Shown one piece after another: positions 1 through 7,167 of a DNA stretch of 62,356 bases. The stretch covers positions 1-62,356 of the forward strand of contig WHST01000024.1 of the NCBI GenBank assembly GCA_009379955.1. Reading direction: 5' to 3'. A program made the translations under genes and the position numbers. This stretch comes from Streptosporangiales bacterium. GTDB taxonomy: Bacteria > Actinomycetota > Actinomycetes > Streptosporangiales > WHST01. The notes below the pieces were generated by a model, which saw only the letters and a list, made by a program, of their open reading frames with translations, had not been told where the DNA came from and did no database searches. The stretch's first letter is position 1; each line of letters starts with the position of its first letter.

Positions 1-88
1 ACTTCGCCCGCCGAGACCAGCCGATCAGTTGCTCCCGCTCGGCACCGGTCAACACCAACTCCGCCTTCGGACGCCCAGTTCTCGGCAT
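1..88 (-). CDS. IS630-family transposase, N-terminal fragment cut by window edge
   Basis: Only the first 29 codons are present; the gene runs off the left edge. The visible residues begin MPRTGRPKAELVLTGAEREQ, the typical opening of actinobacterial IS630-family transposases, which start the helix-turn-helix DNA-binding domain. The catalytic DDE part lies outside the window, so intactness cannot be judged. It ends 116 bp before a tRNA gene. Terminal inverted repeats could not be assigned. Confidence 0.75.
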   Translation of the reverse strand, partial: MPRTGRPKAELVLTGAEREQLIGWSRRAK

Positions 89-204
89 GCCACCACCATA
101 CCGACTTAACCTACGAATTTCCGGCGGGCGACACTAGCGCGTCACCTCGGCCGGCAGGTAGGACCCAGGGACCGGCCGACGCCGGCCCGGTACGCTTGGC
201 GCGG

Positions 205-277
205 GCCCTCGTAGCTCAGGGGATAGAGCAACGGTTTCCTAAACCGTGTGTCGCAGGTTCGATTCCTGCCGGGGGCA
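205..277 (+). tRNA. tRNA-Arg (anticodon CCT)
   Basis: A 73-nt cloverleaf folds fully. The acceptor stem pairs 205-211 with 270-276, with A277 as discriminator. The D stem pairs 214-217 with 226-229, the anticodon stem pairs 231-235 with 243-247 around loop TTCCTAA, and the T stem pairs 253-257 with 265-269 around TTCGATT. The anticodon at 238-240 is CCT, reading AGG (Arg). CCA is not encoded. No integrase or attachment-site duplication was seen next to it. The 273 bp that follow, to position 550, show no recognisable gene. Confidence 0.95.
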
Positions 278-550
278 CTACACAAACGGTCCCGGAAGGG
301 CGATTACTGGCCGTAGCTTCCGCGGTTCCGTGCTCGGGCTGCGTCGTGTCGGGAATGGGCTGCGGTTCTGTGAGGGCTCGCCCGCTGATACCGGCGATGG
401 TGTCGATGGTGCCGCCAGTCAAGGTGATGCGGCAGGTCGCGGTGCGGGTGTCTGATCGAGCGGAGGCCGGTCATGTCCGGCGGATCCGATGGCTCGCACA
501 CTCCGGTCGTCGGCGTGGCCCGACGGCGTTCTTAACACTCGGCGCGTGCC

Positions 551-790
551 GTGTTCGGCGTGATCTTCGCGACCGTGATCGTGACAGGCGCGTTCCTGGT
601 ACCGGTGGCGCTGATGATCGCCGATCGACTGATCCCCGACGACACGGTGACGGTTGCCCACTGGTGGCACGCCCGCGCGATCGATCGGTGCCTATTCGGC
701 CACCCCGACCTGGTGCAACTCGACGCCGATCTGGAGTTCTGGTACGGCGACCCAACAACCGAACCGTTACCGCCCTCGACCGCTCGCTAG
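551..790 (+). CDS. Small hypothetical membrane protein (79 aa)
   Basis: A GTG-started frame encodes one hydrophobic segment (about residues 2-24) followed by a soluble tail rich in Trp, His and Asp that ends in a proline-rich stretch. No family was recognised. The start has no strong ribosome binding site, so expression is uncertain. The frame reads like protein rather than a shadow because it has a clean amphipathic tail and a single transmembrane helix. It lies 206 bp upstream of the antiporter gene on the same strand, where no other gene was seen. Confidence 0.45.
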   Translation: MFGVIFATVIVTGAFLVPVALMIADRLIPDDTVTVAHWWHARAIDRCLFGHPDLVQLDADLEFWYGDPTTEPLPPSTAR

Positions 791-996
791 CCCCCGCCAC
801 CCTTCCGTCCAGGTTTGGTCTTCGGTGACACGTTCCTCCTCGACCCCGTCCTTTCAGTCACGGTGCTTGACGTGCACCGAGGAAGCGGGTTTGCTCGCAG
901 GTGGCGATGGATCCCGCCCGGGCCTTCTTGGCCCGAACCGCCATCCGCGGCTGATGGTTCCTGGCACTGAGCCATGGAACCCCGCTGGAGGCGAGG

Positions 997-2217
997 ATGG
1001 GATCGGAGTTGTTCGTTGCCGCGGTACTCGCGGCCGTCGCACTGGTCGCCGCGATGATCTCGGTCAAGGTCGGCCTGTCAGTCGCGGTGATCGAAATCGC
1101 CGCGGGCGTGGTGGTCGGCAACGTCGTGCACCTGTCGACGCCGCAATGGCTGGTGTTCCTGGCCAGCTTCGGCAGCGTGGTGTTGACGTTTCTGGCCGGT
1201 GCGGAAGTCGACCCCGGCGAGCTGGCGCAAACCTGGCGGGCGAGCCTGTTGATCGGTGGCCTGTCGTTCCTGATCCCCTTCGGCGCGGCGATGCTGACCT
1301 GCCGGTACGGCTTCGGCTGGACCTGGCAGGCCGCACAGATCGGTGGGATCGCACTGTCCACCACGTCGTTGGCCGTCGTGTACGCGGTTCTGGTGGAGAC
1401 CGGGCTGAACGCCACCGGGATCGGCAAGCTGATCATGTCGGCCACGTTCGTCACCGACATGGGCACCGTGATCGCGCTGTCGGTGTTGTTCGTCTCCCCG
1501 ACCTGGTGGCTGGTCCCGTTCGCCGCGGTCTCGGTGGCGCTGGTGGTCGTGATGCCGCGGCTCGACGAGTGGTTCTTCACCCGCTACGGCAACCGCGTCA
1601 TCGAACCGGAGATCAAGGGCGCGTTCGCGGCCCTGCTGGTGTTGATGTGGCTCGGGGACCAGGCGCACAGCCATGCGGTTCTGCCGGCGTTCGTCCTCGG
1701 GCTCGCGGTGTCGCGCACCCTGGCCCGGCACCGCGCGACCCAACAACGGTTCCGGGTGGTCGCGTTCGCGCTGCTGACCCCGTTCTTCTTCCTCCGCTCC
1801 GGGATGAACGTGTCGCTGCCGCTGGTCGTGGTGAACCTCGGCCTGCTCGCCGCGCTGCTCGGGGTCAAGCTCGCGATGAAATCGGTGACCGTGTACCCGC
1901 TGGCCCGACATTTCGCCCGCCCGCACGCCGGCTTCACCACCTTGTTGATGAGCACCGGACTGACCTTCGGCACGATCTCCGCGACCTACGGGTACAGCAC
2001 CGGCCTAATCAACCAAGCACAGTTCTCCGTCCTCGTCACCGTCGTGGTGCTCTCCGCGGTGATACCGACCGCGATCGCCCAGCGATACTTCTCACCACCA
2101 AGACCAGCCACTACCTCGACGCCAGCCCACCCCGGCCGCGACACCGCCGACGGACCCGTCCCTGCGCCGGCCCAGCCGCGACCCGACACCGACACCTATC
2201 TGGAACGAGAATCCTGA
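997..2217 (+). CDS. CPA2-type cation:proton antiporter (KefB-like membrane domain)
   Basis: This 406-aa integral membrane protein has about 11-13 hydrophobic segments and no TrkA-N or other soluble C-terminal domain. Conserved CPA2 features include LAGAEVDP after the third helix and STTSLAVVYAVL followed by ATFVTDMGTVIAL, the region around the ion-binding Asp. The family exchanges Na+ or K+ for protons across the cytoplasmic membrane. The ATG follows a purine-rich GGAGGCGAGG. The stop overlaps the start of the downstream DUF190 gene (TGATG), so the two are translationally coupled, and the DUF190 protein may regulate the transporter. Ion specificity cannot be told from sequence. Confidence 0.85.
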   Translation: MGSELFVAAVLAAVALVAAMISVKVGLSVAVIEIAAGVVVGNVVHLSTPQWLVFLASFGSVVLTFLAGAEVDPGELAQTWRASLLIGGLSFLIPFGAAMLTCRYGFGWTWQAAQIGGIALSTTSLAVVYAVLVETGLNATGIGKLIMSATFVTDMGTVIALSVLFVSPTWWLVPFAAVSVALVVVMPRLDEWFFTRYGNRVIEPEIKGAFAALLVLMWLGDQAHSHAVLPAFVLGLAVSRTLARHRATQQRFRVVAFALLTPFFFLRSGMNVSLPLVVVNLGLLAALLGVKLAMKSVTVYPLARHFARPHAGFTTLLMSTGLTFGTISATYGYSTGLINQAQFSVLVTVVVLSAVIPTAIAQRYFSPPRPATTSTPAHPGRDTADGPVPAPAQPRPDTDTYLERES

Positions 2218-2570
2218 TGCGCCACCGCGGCCCGGCCCTGCGAGTCAGCATCTTCATCAACGACACCGACCACTGGCACCACAAACCCCTCTACCACGAG
2301 ATCGTGCATCGCGCGTACGAGGCCGGCCTCGCCGGCGCGACCGTGATCCGCGGGGTGGAAGGCTACGGCGCCGGCCGGGTGGTCCACACCATGCGAATCC
2401 TCAGCTTCGCCGACAACCTGCCCCTGATCGTGATCATCGTCGACGACCCAGACCGCGTCCGCGCCTTCCTCCCCCAGCTCGACGAAATCATCACCGATGG
2501 CACCGTGGTCATCGACGAGGTCGAAGCGATCCACTACACCGACCGCCCCGAGGTCAGTGGAACGGCTTAA
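2217..2570 (+). CDS. DUF190 family PII-like protein
   Basis: This 117-aa protein matches DUF190 in size and pattern: an N-terminal strand (LRVSIFIND), a helix with YHEIVHRAYEAGLAGATVIRG, then GYGAG and a C-terminal IVDEVEAIHY. DUF190 proteins adopt a PII-like ferredoxin fold and are thought to be small trimeric regulators. The ATG at 2217 overlaps the antiporter stop by one base, so the protein is probably made in fixed ratio with that transporter. The ligand is unknown. Confidence in family is high, in function low. Confidence 0.8.
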   Translation: MRHRGPALRVSIFINDTDHWHHKPLYHEIVHRAYEAGLAGATVIRGVEGYGAGRVVHTMRILSFADNLPLIVIIVDDPDRVRAFLPQLDEIITDGTVVIDEVEAIHYTDRPEVSGTA

Positions 2571-2592
2571 CGAGGACGGCCAGCAAAGCGCG

Positions 2593-2875
2593 CTAGGGCT
2601 CCTCGAGGGCCGAGAGCTGAACGAGGGCGTCGGCGAGCTTCGCGAGGTCACCGCCCCTGCTTGCCGTCCATGCCCTACCAAGCCTCCACCGTCGCGGCCG
2701 TGCGCTCGGCGTAGTCCGCGATCGAGGGCTCGGCGTACTGCGTGGACTGCGGGCTCAGGACTCGGTTCGGAAGAACCCAGGCTCGACCAGCATGGTCTTG
2801 ATGCCAAAGGGTGCGACCTCGGAAGCATGTCCGATAACCAGCGTTCTGTCTGCGCGCGGGGTGGGCTCTCTTCAC
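2593..2875 (-). pseudogene. Remnant of a short-chain dehydrogenase/reductase, C-terminal part
   Basis: Reading the minus strand in shifting frames recovers an SDR C-terminus: PFGIKTMLVEPGFFRTE, then LSPQSTQYAEPSIADYAERT, then GDLAKLADALVQLSALEEP and a stop at 2593. At least two frameshifts and an in-frame TAG after VEAW separate these pieces. The Rossmann fold and the Ser-Tyr-Lys catalytic part are missing, with homology fading above about 2840. It is clearly a decayed gene. Confidence 0.75.
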
Positions 2876-2939
2876 GTGTCACGTCATGCCCTACCTCGCC
2901 GTAGCTGACCCGGCCCGGCCAGCTGGCAGGCTGACTGAC

Positions 2940-3668
2940 ATGGTCGCCGAGCTCCCCACCTTGTTCGCTGCCGCGGCGACCGCGTTCGCGCTTGCGGTGT
3001 TGTCCGCGGTCGCCGGGTTCGGCGGTGGGGTCCTGCTGCTCCCGGTGTTCACGGCGTTGTTCGGCCTGCGGGTCGCGGTGCCGATGCTGACGCTGACCCA
3101 GCTGTTCAGCAACGCTTCTCGGGTCTGGCTTAACCGCGGTGACCTCCGCTGGCGCCTGATCGGCTGGTTCGCGGTCGGTGCCGTGCCGTGCGCGGTTGCC
3201 GGCGGTCTCCTGCTCGCCCACGCCCCACTCGCGCCGCTGAAACGACTCCTCGGCGTTTTCCTCATCGCCGTGGTCATCTGGCGCCGCCTCCAGCGCCGAC
3301 CACGCCGGCCCGCCGACCCGGTGTTCGCCGCGGTCGGCGCCGGCTCCGGCCTTGGCTCCGCGCTGCTCGGCTCGGTCGGCCCGCTGACGGCGCCGTTCTT
3401 CCTTGCCGCCGGCCTGACCCGCGCCGCCTACATCGGCACCGAAGCCGCCAGCGCCCTGACCATGCACGTCACCAAGATCGCCGCCTACGGCTCCGGCGAC
3501 CTCCTCACTCGCATCGTCTTGGTCTACGGCCTCGCGCTCACCCCGGCGACCCTGCTCGGCGCCTGGGTCGGCAAGAAGCTGGTCAACCGGATCAGCGACC
3601 GCGTCTTTGTCATCGCCGTCGAGGTGGGCCTTCTCGCCGCCGCCGCCCTCTTCCTCGCCGGGCTCTAA
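2940..3668 (+). CDS. TauE/SafE family sulfite/organosulfonate exporter-like permease
   Basis: This 242-aa polytopic membrane protein has about eight hydrophobic segments and the glycine-rich opening typical of TauE/SafE (SAVAGFGGGVLLLPVF) and of its internal repeat (GLGSALLGSVGPLTAPFF). Members move sulfite, sulfoacetate or other small anions. The chosen ATG at 2940 places the first membrane helix close to the N-terminus; an in-frame start 54 bp earlier would add an unlikely hydrophilic leader. The 3' end overlaps the convergent ChrB-like gene by 4 bp. The substrate is not determinable here. Confidence 0.8.
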   Translation: MVAELPTLFAAAATAFALAVLSAVAGFGGGVLLLPVFTALFGLRVAVPMLTLTQLFSNASRVWLNRGDLRWRLIGWFAVGAVPCAVAGGLLLAHAPLAPLKRLLGVFLIAVVIWRRLQRRPRRPADPVFAAVGAGSGLGSALLGSVGPLTAPFFLAAGLTRAAYIGTEAASALTMHVTKIAAYGSGDLLTRIVLVYGLALTPATLLGAWVGKKLVNRISDRVFVIAVEVGLLAAAALFLAGL

Positions 3669-4225
3669 CCAGTCGGGCTGGCGGGGGTGCCTTGGGCTGC
3701 GTAGACGTGTTCGGCGTACTCGTCGAGTCGGGCGGCGCACTGCTTGAGCTGGTGCTCGGCGTCGCTGGCGGCGGGGGTGCCGAGGATGTCGCGGGCGCGT
3801 AGGTCTCGGTACCAGCGGCGGAGCCGGTCGAGGCTGTGTTCTTCCTCGTCGAGTTCGGCGAGGGTGAACTTGCCGATGCGCTCTTCCTTGTCCAACTCGG
3901 CGAGGAACTTGGCGCAGTCGGCGCCGAACTCGGCCCACTCCTCGGCCCGCGCCATCCTGTACTGCTCCTCCAGGCGTTCGGCGGCCTGCTCGTCTCGGCC
4001 CGTTGCCGCCAGCACGACCAGATCACCACCGGCGGCCGCGGCGTGCTCGTGGGCCCGTGTTAGCAACGGCTCGCCGGCGGGGACGTCGGGGAGCGCCCAG
4101 ACTCCCTGGGCGAGTGGGATCGCGCCGGCGCGGCGTAGGTCGCGCCACAACGCCATGCGGTGTCGGGCGGGTTCGGCGGGCATCCGACAGATGAGCACCA
4201 TCCACCGTCGCGGACCGTCGACCAT
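3665..4225 (-). CDS. ChrB N-terminal-domain protein (chromate-resistance regulator-like)
   Basis: This 186-aa protein opens with the ChrB_N pattern: RRWMVLICRMPAEPARHRMA, then LRRAGAIPLAQGVWALPD. ChrB proteins with this domain are linked to chromate sensing. This one ends with a charged helical region (about residues 85-180) instead of the usual ChrB C-terminal domain, and there is no chromate transporter ChrA in the window. A strong ribosome binding site (GGAGGTG) precedes ATG at 4225. It is divergent from the DUF1232 gene, with only 36 bp between them, so the promoters must lie back to back. Function in chromate resistance is unproven. Confidence 0.7.
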   Translation of the reverse strand: MVDGPRRWMVLICRMPAEPARHRMALWRDLRRAGAIPLAQGVWALPDVPAGEPLLTRAHEHAAAAGGDLVVLAATGRDEQAAERLEEQYRMARAEEWAEFGADCAKFLAELDKEERIGKFTLAELDEEEHSLDRLRRWYRDLRARDILGTPAASDAEHQLKQCAARLDEYAEHVYAAQGTPASPTG

Positions 4226-4261
4226 CGCACACCTCCGATGTCACAAGTGTAACGTGGAGAT

Positions 4262-4681
4262 GTGTTCGTTCAGCGTGTGGTGGTGTCGGTCGTCGTGGCC
4301 GCGGCGGTATGGGTCGCCAGCTGGGGGCTGCTGGTCCTGCTCGCTCGGCGTCTGCCGCCCGGGCTACTTCGTGACCTGGCCGCGTTCCTGCCCGCCTGCG
4401 TCACCGCCGCACGGCGACTGCGCAGCCGACCCGAGGTGCCACGGCGCGCGAAGATCGCACTCGCCGTCGCGGTGGTCTGGGTTCTCTCCCCGATCGACCT
4501 GATCCCGGAGTTCCTGCCGGTCATCGGGCCGCTCGACGACGTGGTCGCCGTCGTCTTGCTGCTGCGCTACGCCGCACGCAGCATCCCCCGACCGGTCCTA
4601 CTCGACGCGTGGCCGGAGGACCCGCGGCTGCTCGAACGCCTCCTCGACGGCCGCCACGGCCCACGCCCCGACACGGTCTGA
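4262..4681 (+). CDS. DUF1232 (YkvA-like) small membrane protein
   Basis: This 139-aa protein has an N-terminal transmembrane helix (about residues 7-29) and the DUF1232 signature LSPIDLIPEFLPVIGPLDD near residue 80, followed by a second hydrophobic stretch. The family is widespread and uncharacterised. Translation starts at GTG 4262 after GTGGAG; an ATG two bases earlier is out of frame. The gene is followed by 427 bp without a coding region, filled by three strong inverted repeats. Confidence 0.75.
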   Translation: MFVQRVVVSVVVAAAVWVASWGLLVLLARRLPPGLLRDLAAFLPACVTAARRLRSRPEVPRRAKIALAVAVVWVLSPIDLIPEFLPVIGPLDDVVAVVLLLRYAARSIPRPVLLDAWPEDPRLLERLLDGRHGPRPDTV

Positions 4682-4732
4682 CCGGCTCCACCACGGTGTA
4701 GACGAAGATGGCGTCGGTCACCTCGCGGCCGC

Positions 4733-4790
4733 CACCCGTGAACGGCACCCTCACCGCGCCCCGACACGGTGAGGGTGCCGTTCACGGGTG
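4733..4790. terminator. Long perfect hairpin after the DUF1232 gene
   Basis: The arms at 4733-4756 and 4767-4790 are perfectly complementary over 24 bp around a 10-base loop. No T tract follows, as is usual for high-GC actinobacterial terminators. The arm core at 4738-4755 (GTGAACGGCACCCTCACC) is almost the same as that of a second hairpin at 54225-54276. It lies 51 bp after the DUF1232 stop. Confidence 0.7.
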
Positions 4791-4826
4791 CGCTGCGAGG
4801 GTCGTCGGCGGAGCTTCACCTCACCG

Positions 4827-4868
4827 ACGTGGACTTCACCTCGTCCCGGCACGAGGTGAAGTCCACGT
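4827..4868. terminator. Second strong hairpin in the 4682-5108 gap
   Basis: The arms at 4827-4844 and 4851-4868 pair perfectly over 18 bp around loop CCCGGC. It could be a second transcription terminator protecting tmm from upstream read-through. Its right arm shares three bases with the next palindrome (4866-4891), so the two structures cannot form fully at the same time. Confidence 0.6.
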
Positions 4869-4891
4869 TGATCACGTCAACGTGATCAACG
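4866..4891. repeat. 26-bp palindrome, operator or third hairpin
   Basis: CGTTGATCACGT (4866-4877) is followed by CA and then its exact reverse complement at 4880-4891. A two-base centre is poor for an RNA hairpin loop but suits a dimeric DNA-binding protein, so this may be an operator about 220 bp upstream of tmm. The rest of the gap up to 5108 holds the tmm leader. Confidence 0.5.
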
Positions 4892-5042
4892 GGGCGCCAC
4901 ACCGCACACGCATGGTGAACGAGAGGAGACGGGCACTCGGGCACGTACCGTGACCTCGGTACGCGGCCTCGCCGTTGCCGGCGCTGCCGTACCCGCCCCT
5001 CTGGACACGCTGTCGCGCCTGCAACTAGCATCCACCGGGAGT

Positions 5043-5100
5043 GGACAGAGTCTCATGTCGATGTAGTTCTGGCCGGTGACGTCGACCCCTCCTCGAGGAG
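5043..5100 (+). promoter_or_regulatory. tmm leader sharing blocks with the gmaS leader
   Basis: GGACAGAGT at 5043-5051 and CTGGCCGGTGACGTC at 5069-5083 recur in front of gmaS at 11939-11947 (identical) and 11951-11965 (CTGGCCGTGGACGTC). In both genes CGAGGAG is followed by exactly eight bases and then ATG. The second block ends 25-26 bases before the start codon in both cases. A shared regulator site or a duplicated promoter-leader is inferred. The -10 and -35 boxes could not be assigned. Confidence 0.5.
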
Positions 5101-5108
5101 CGTATGAC

Positions 5109-6446
5109 ATGACTTCACGTGTCGCTGTCGTCGGCGCAGGACCCAGTGGACTCAGCGCGTTGCACGCGTTCGAGGAGGCGCGCAAGAAGGGCGCCGACGT
5201 GCCCGAGCTCGTCTGCTTCGAGAAGCAGAGCGACTGGGCCGGCCTCTGGAACTACACGTGGCGCACCGGACTGGACGAGTTCGGCCAGCCCGTGCACGGA
5301 AGCATGTACAGGTACCTGTGGTCCAACGGCCCGAAGGAGTGCCTGGAGTTCGCCGACTACACGTTCGACGAGCACTTCGGCAAGCCGATCCCCTCGTTCC
5401 CGCCACGCGAGGTGCTGCACGACTACGTCACGGGCCGGGCGAAGAAGGACAACCTGCAGAAGTTCATCCAGTTCAACACCGAGGTCAAGTGGATCAGCTA
5501 CGACGAGGACGAGGGCACGTTCGACGTCCTCGTCGAGTCACTGACCGAGGGACAGACCCGCACCGAGCAGTTCGACTACGTCATCGTCGCCACCGGTCAC
5601 TTCTCCACCCCGAACGTTCCCTCGTACGAGGGGTTCGAGCAGTTCCCCGGCCGGATCATGCACTCGCACGACTTCAGGGACGCGCGGGAGTTCGAGGGCA
5701 GGAACCTGCTCGTCGTCGGCAGCAGCTACTCGGCCGAGGACGTCGCGTTGCAGTCGAAGAAGTACGGCGCGAAGTCGGTGACCATCTCGTACCGCTCCGC
5801 TCCCATGGGCTTCCCCTGGCCCGAGGGCATCGCCGAGGTGCCGTTGCTGGTGAAGCTCGACGGCAAGACCGCGCACTTCACCGACGGCAGCACCCGTGAG
5901 GTCGACGCGATCGTGCTGTGCACGGGCTACCTGCACAACCTGTCGTTCATCGAGGAGAGCCTGCGGCTGCGTACCTCGAACGTGCTCTACACACCCGGCC
6001 TCTACAAGGGTGTCTTCTGGCTGGACAACCCGAAGCTGATGTACCTCAGCATGCAGGACCAGTACTACACGTTCACGCTCTTCGACGCCGAGGCCTGGTA
6101 CTCACGCGACTACGTGCTCGGCAGGATCGAGCTGCCGTCCCGCGCGGAGATGGCCGACGACATCGCGCTGTGGCGTGACCGGCAGGACAAGCTCTCCAGC
6201 GCGTTCGAGGAGATCGACTTCCAGGCCGACCACATGGTCGACCTGCTGAAGGACGTCGACTACCCGAAGTTCGACGTCGATCTCACCCGTGCCCACTTCA
6301 AGAAGTGGGAGCACGACAAGGAGGAGAGCATCATCGGCTACCGCGACCGCGGCTTCTCCTCGCCGTGCACGTCGAGCGAGGCGCCCGTCCATCACACGCC
6401 CTGGTGGACCGAGATGGACGACTCCATGGCCCGCTTCCTTGGGTAG
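5109..6446 (+). CDS. tmm: Trimethylamine monooxygenase (flavin-containing)
   Basis: This 445-aa FAD/NADPH enzyme oxidises trimethylamine to trimethylamine N-oxide in the cytoplasm. The N-terminal VVGAGPSGLSAL (from residue 7) binds FAD, and FPGRIMHSHDF is the flavin-monooxygenase fingerprint. VVGSSYSAED is the second dinucleotide motif; its Tyr207 is at the position reported as important in bacterial Tmm. Long stretches such as CFEKQSDWAGLWNYTWRTGL and YLWSNGPKECLEFADY are characteristic of Tmm rather than of Baeyer-Villiger enzymes, and length equals known Tmm. The ATG at 5109 follows CGAGGAG by eight bases. The tdm operon converges on it from the other strand, 26 bp beyond the stop. Confidence 0.9.
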   Translation: MTSRVAVVGAGPSGLSALHAFEEARKKGADVPELVCFEKQSDWAGLWNYTWRTGLDEFGQPVHGSMYRYLWSNGPKECLEFADYTFDEHFGKPIPSFPPREVLHDYVTGRAKKDNLQKFIQFNTEVKWISYDEDEGTFDVLVESLTEGQTRTEQFDYVIVATGHFSTPNVPSYEGFEQFPGRIMHSHDFRDAREFEGRNLLVVGSSYSAEDVALQSKKYGAKSVTISYRSAPMGFPWPEGIAEVPLLVKLDGKTAHFTDGSTREVDAIVLCTGYLHNLSFIEESLRLRTSNVLYTPGLYKGVFWLDNPKLMYLSMQDQYYTFTLFDAEAWYSRDYVLGRIELPSRAEMADDIALWRDRQDKLSSAFEEIDFQADHMVDLLKDVDYPKFDVDLTRAHFKKWEHDKEESIIGYRDRGFSSPCTSSEAPVHHTPWWTEMDDSMARFLG

Positions 6447-6472
6447 CTGAGTCTTGGCGGCTAGCCGGTGTC

Positions 6473-7159
6473 CTAGCGGGCACGGCGCGCGAGGGCGCGG
6501 TCCAGCACCCGGTCGGTGAGGTCGTACGCGCGCTGCCGCGACTCCGCCTGCCTGGCGACCGTCTCCGCCATCAGCGCGTCGCCGTCGACGCCGACCCTCG
6601 CCAGCGAGTCGGTGTAACGGTCGGCCCAGGTCTGCGCGCTCTCCACCGTCGCCTCCGGGTGGAACTGCGTGCCCGCGTGCGGACCGTACGCGAACGCCTG
6701 AACGCCCTCGGACGTGCGCGCCACCTCCATGCCTGCGGGCAGGTCGTGGATGACGTCGAGGTGCCACACGAGCCACGGGCCCGGCTCGACCAGCTCAGGC
6801 GCCGTGGTGTCGACGGTGAGCCAGCCGATCTCCGGCCGTTCCATCCTGCGCACCCGACCGCCGAGGACGCGGGCGAGCAGCTGGGCGCCGAAGCAGATGC
6901 CGAACACGGGTACGTCGGCCTCGACAGCCGTGCTGAGCAGCTGCCACTCGTCGGGCAGGTGCGGCAACGACTCGTCGTACGCGGCATCGTCGGAACCGAG
7001 CGGCACGACCAGGTCGAAGTCCCGCGGGTCGGGCAACGAACCGTCCTGTGCGCGCACGACCTCGGCGCGCGCACCGCGCTGCGCCAACCGCTCCCCCACA
7101 TAGCCGGGCGGACAGTCGTCCTGATGCTGGACGTACAGGACGCGGAGCGCCTCGGCCAT
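6473..7159 (-). CDS. Class I glutamine amidotransferase-like protein of the TMA cluster
   Basis: This 228-aa protein has the class I GATase triad: nucleophile elbow GICFGAQLLA (Cys near residue 89) and FHPEAT with the catalytic His and Glu near residue 166. Stand-alone proteins of this type (GuaA-like, PuuD/YvdE relatives) hydrolyse gamma-glutamyl bonds or pass ammonia to a partner. It lies 8 bp downstream of tdm and is certainly cotranscribed with it. In this setting it may act on gamma-glutamylated amines or supply glutamate. Amidotransferase-like genes also accompany dimethylamine-oxidation genes in other bacteria, but no dmmABC is present here. Confidence 0.75.
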   Translation of the reverse strand: MAEALRVLYVQHQDDCPPGYVGERLAQRGARAEVVRAQDGSLPDPRDFDLVVPLGSDDAAYDESLPHLPDEWQLLSTAVEADVPVFGICFGAQLLARVLGGRVRRMERPEIGWLTVDTTAPELVEPGPWLVWHLDVIHDLPAGMEVARTSEGVQAFAYGPHAGTQFHPEATVESAQTWADRYTDSLARVGVDGDALMAETVARQAESRQRAYDLTDRVLDRALARRAR

Positions 7160-7167
7160 GACTCACC

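Noticed and set aside
205-550. tRNA-Arg as integration site of a genomic island
   Set aside because: No integrase, no repeat of the tRNA 3' end in the window and no phage genes were seen; the IS630 fragment alone does not support it.
196-828. A long open frame running through the tRNA gene and beyond
   Set aside because: It contains the tRNA and reads as an Arg-rich shadow without domains; GC-rich DNA gives many such frames.
2497-2904. Plus-strand open frame between the DUF190 and TauE genes
   Set aside because: Its sequence is the antisense of the decayed SDR gene and has no protein-like features.
6447-6472. CGGCTAGCCG between convergent tmm and the amidotransferase gene as a terminator
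   Set aside because: A five-base arm with no loop is too weak to call, although some terminator must exist in this gap.
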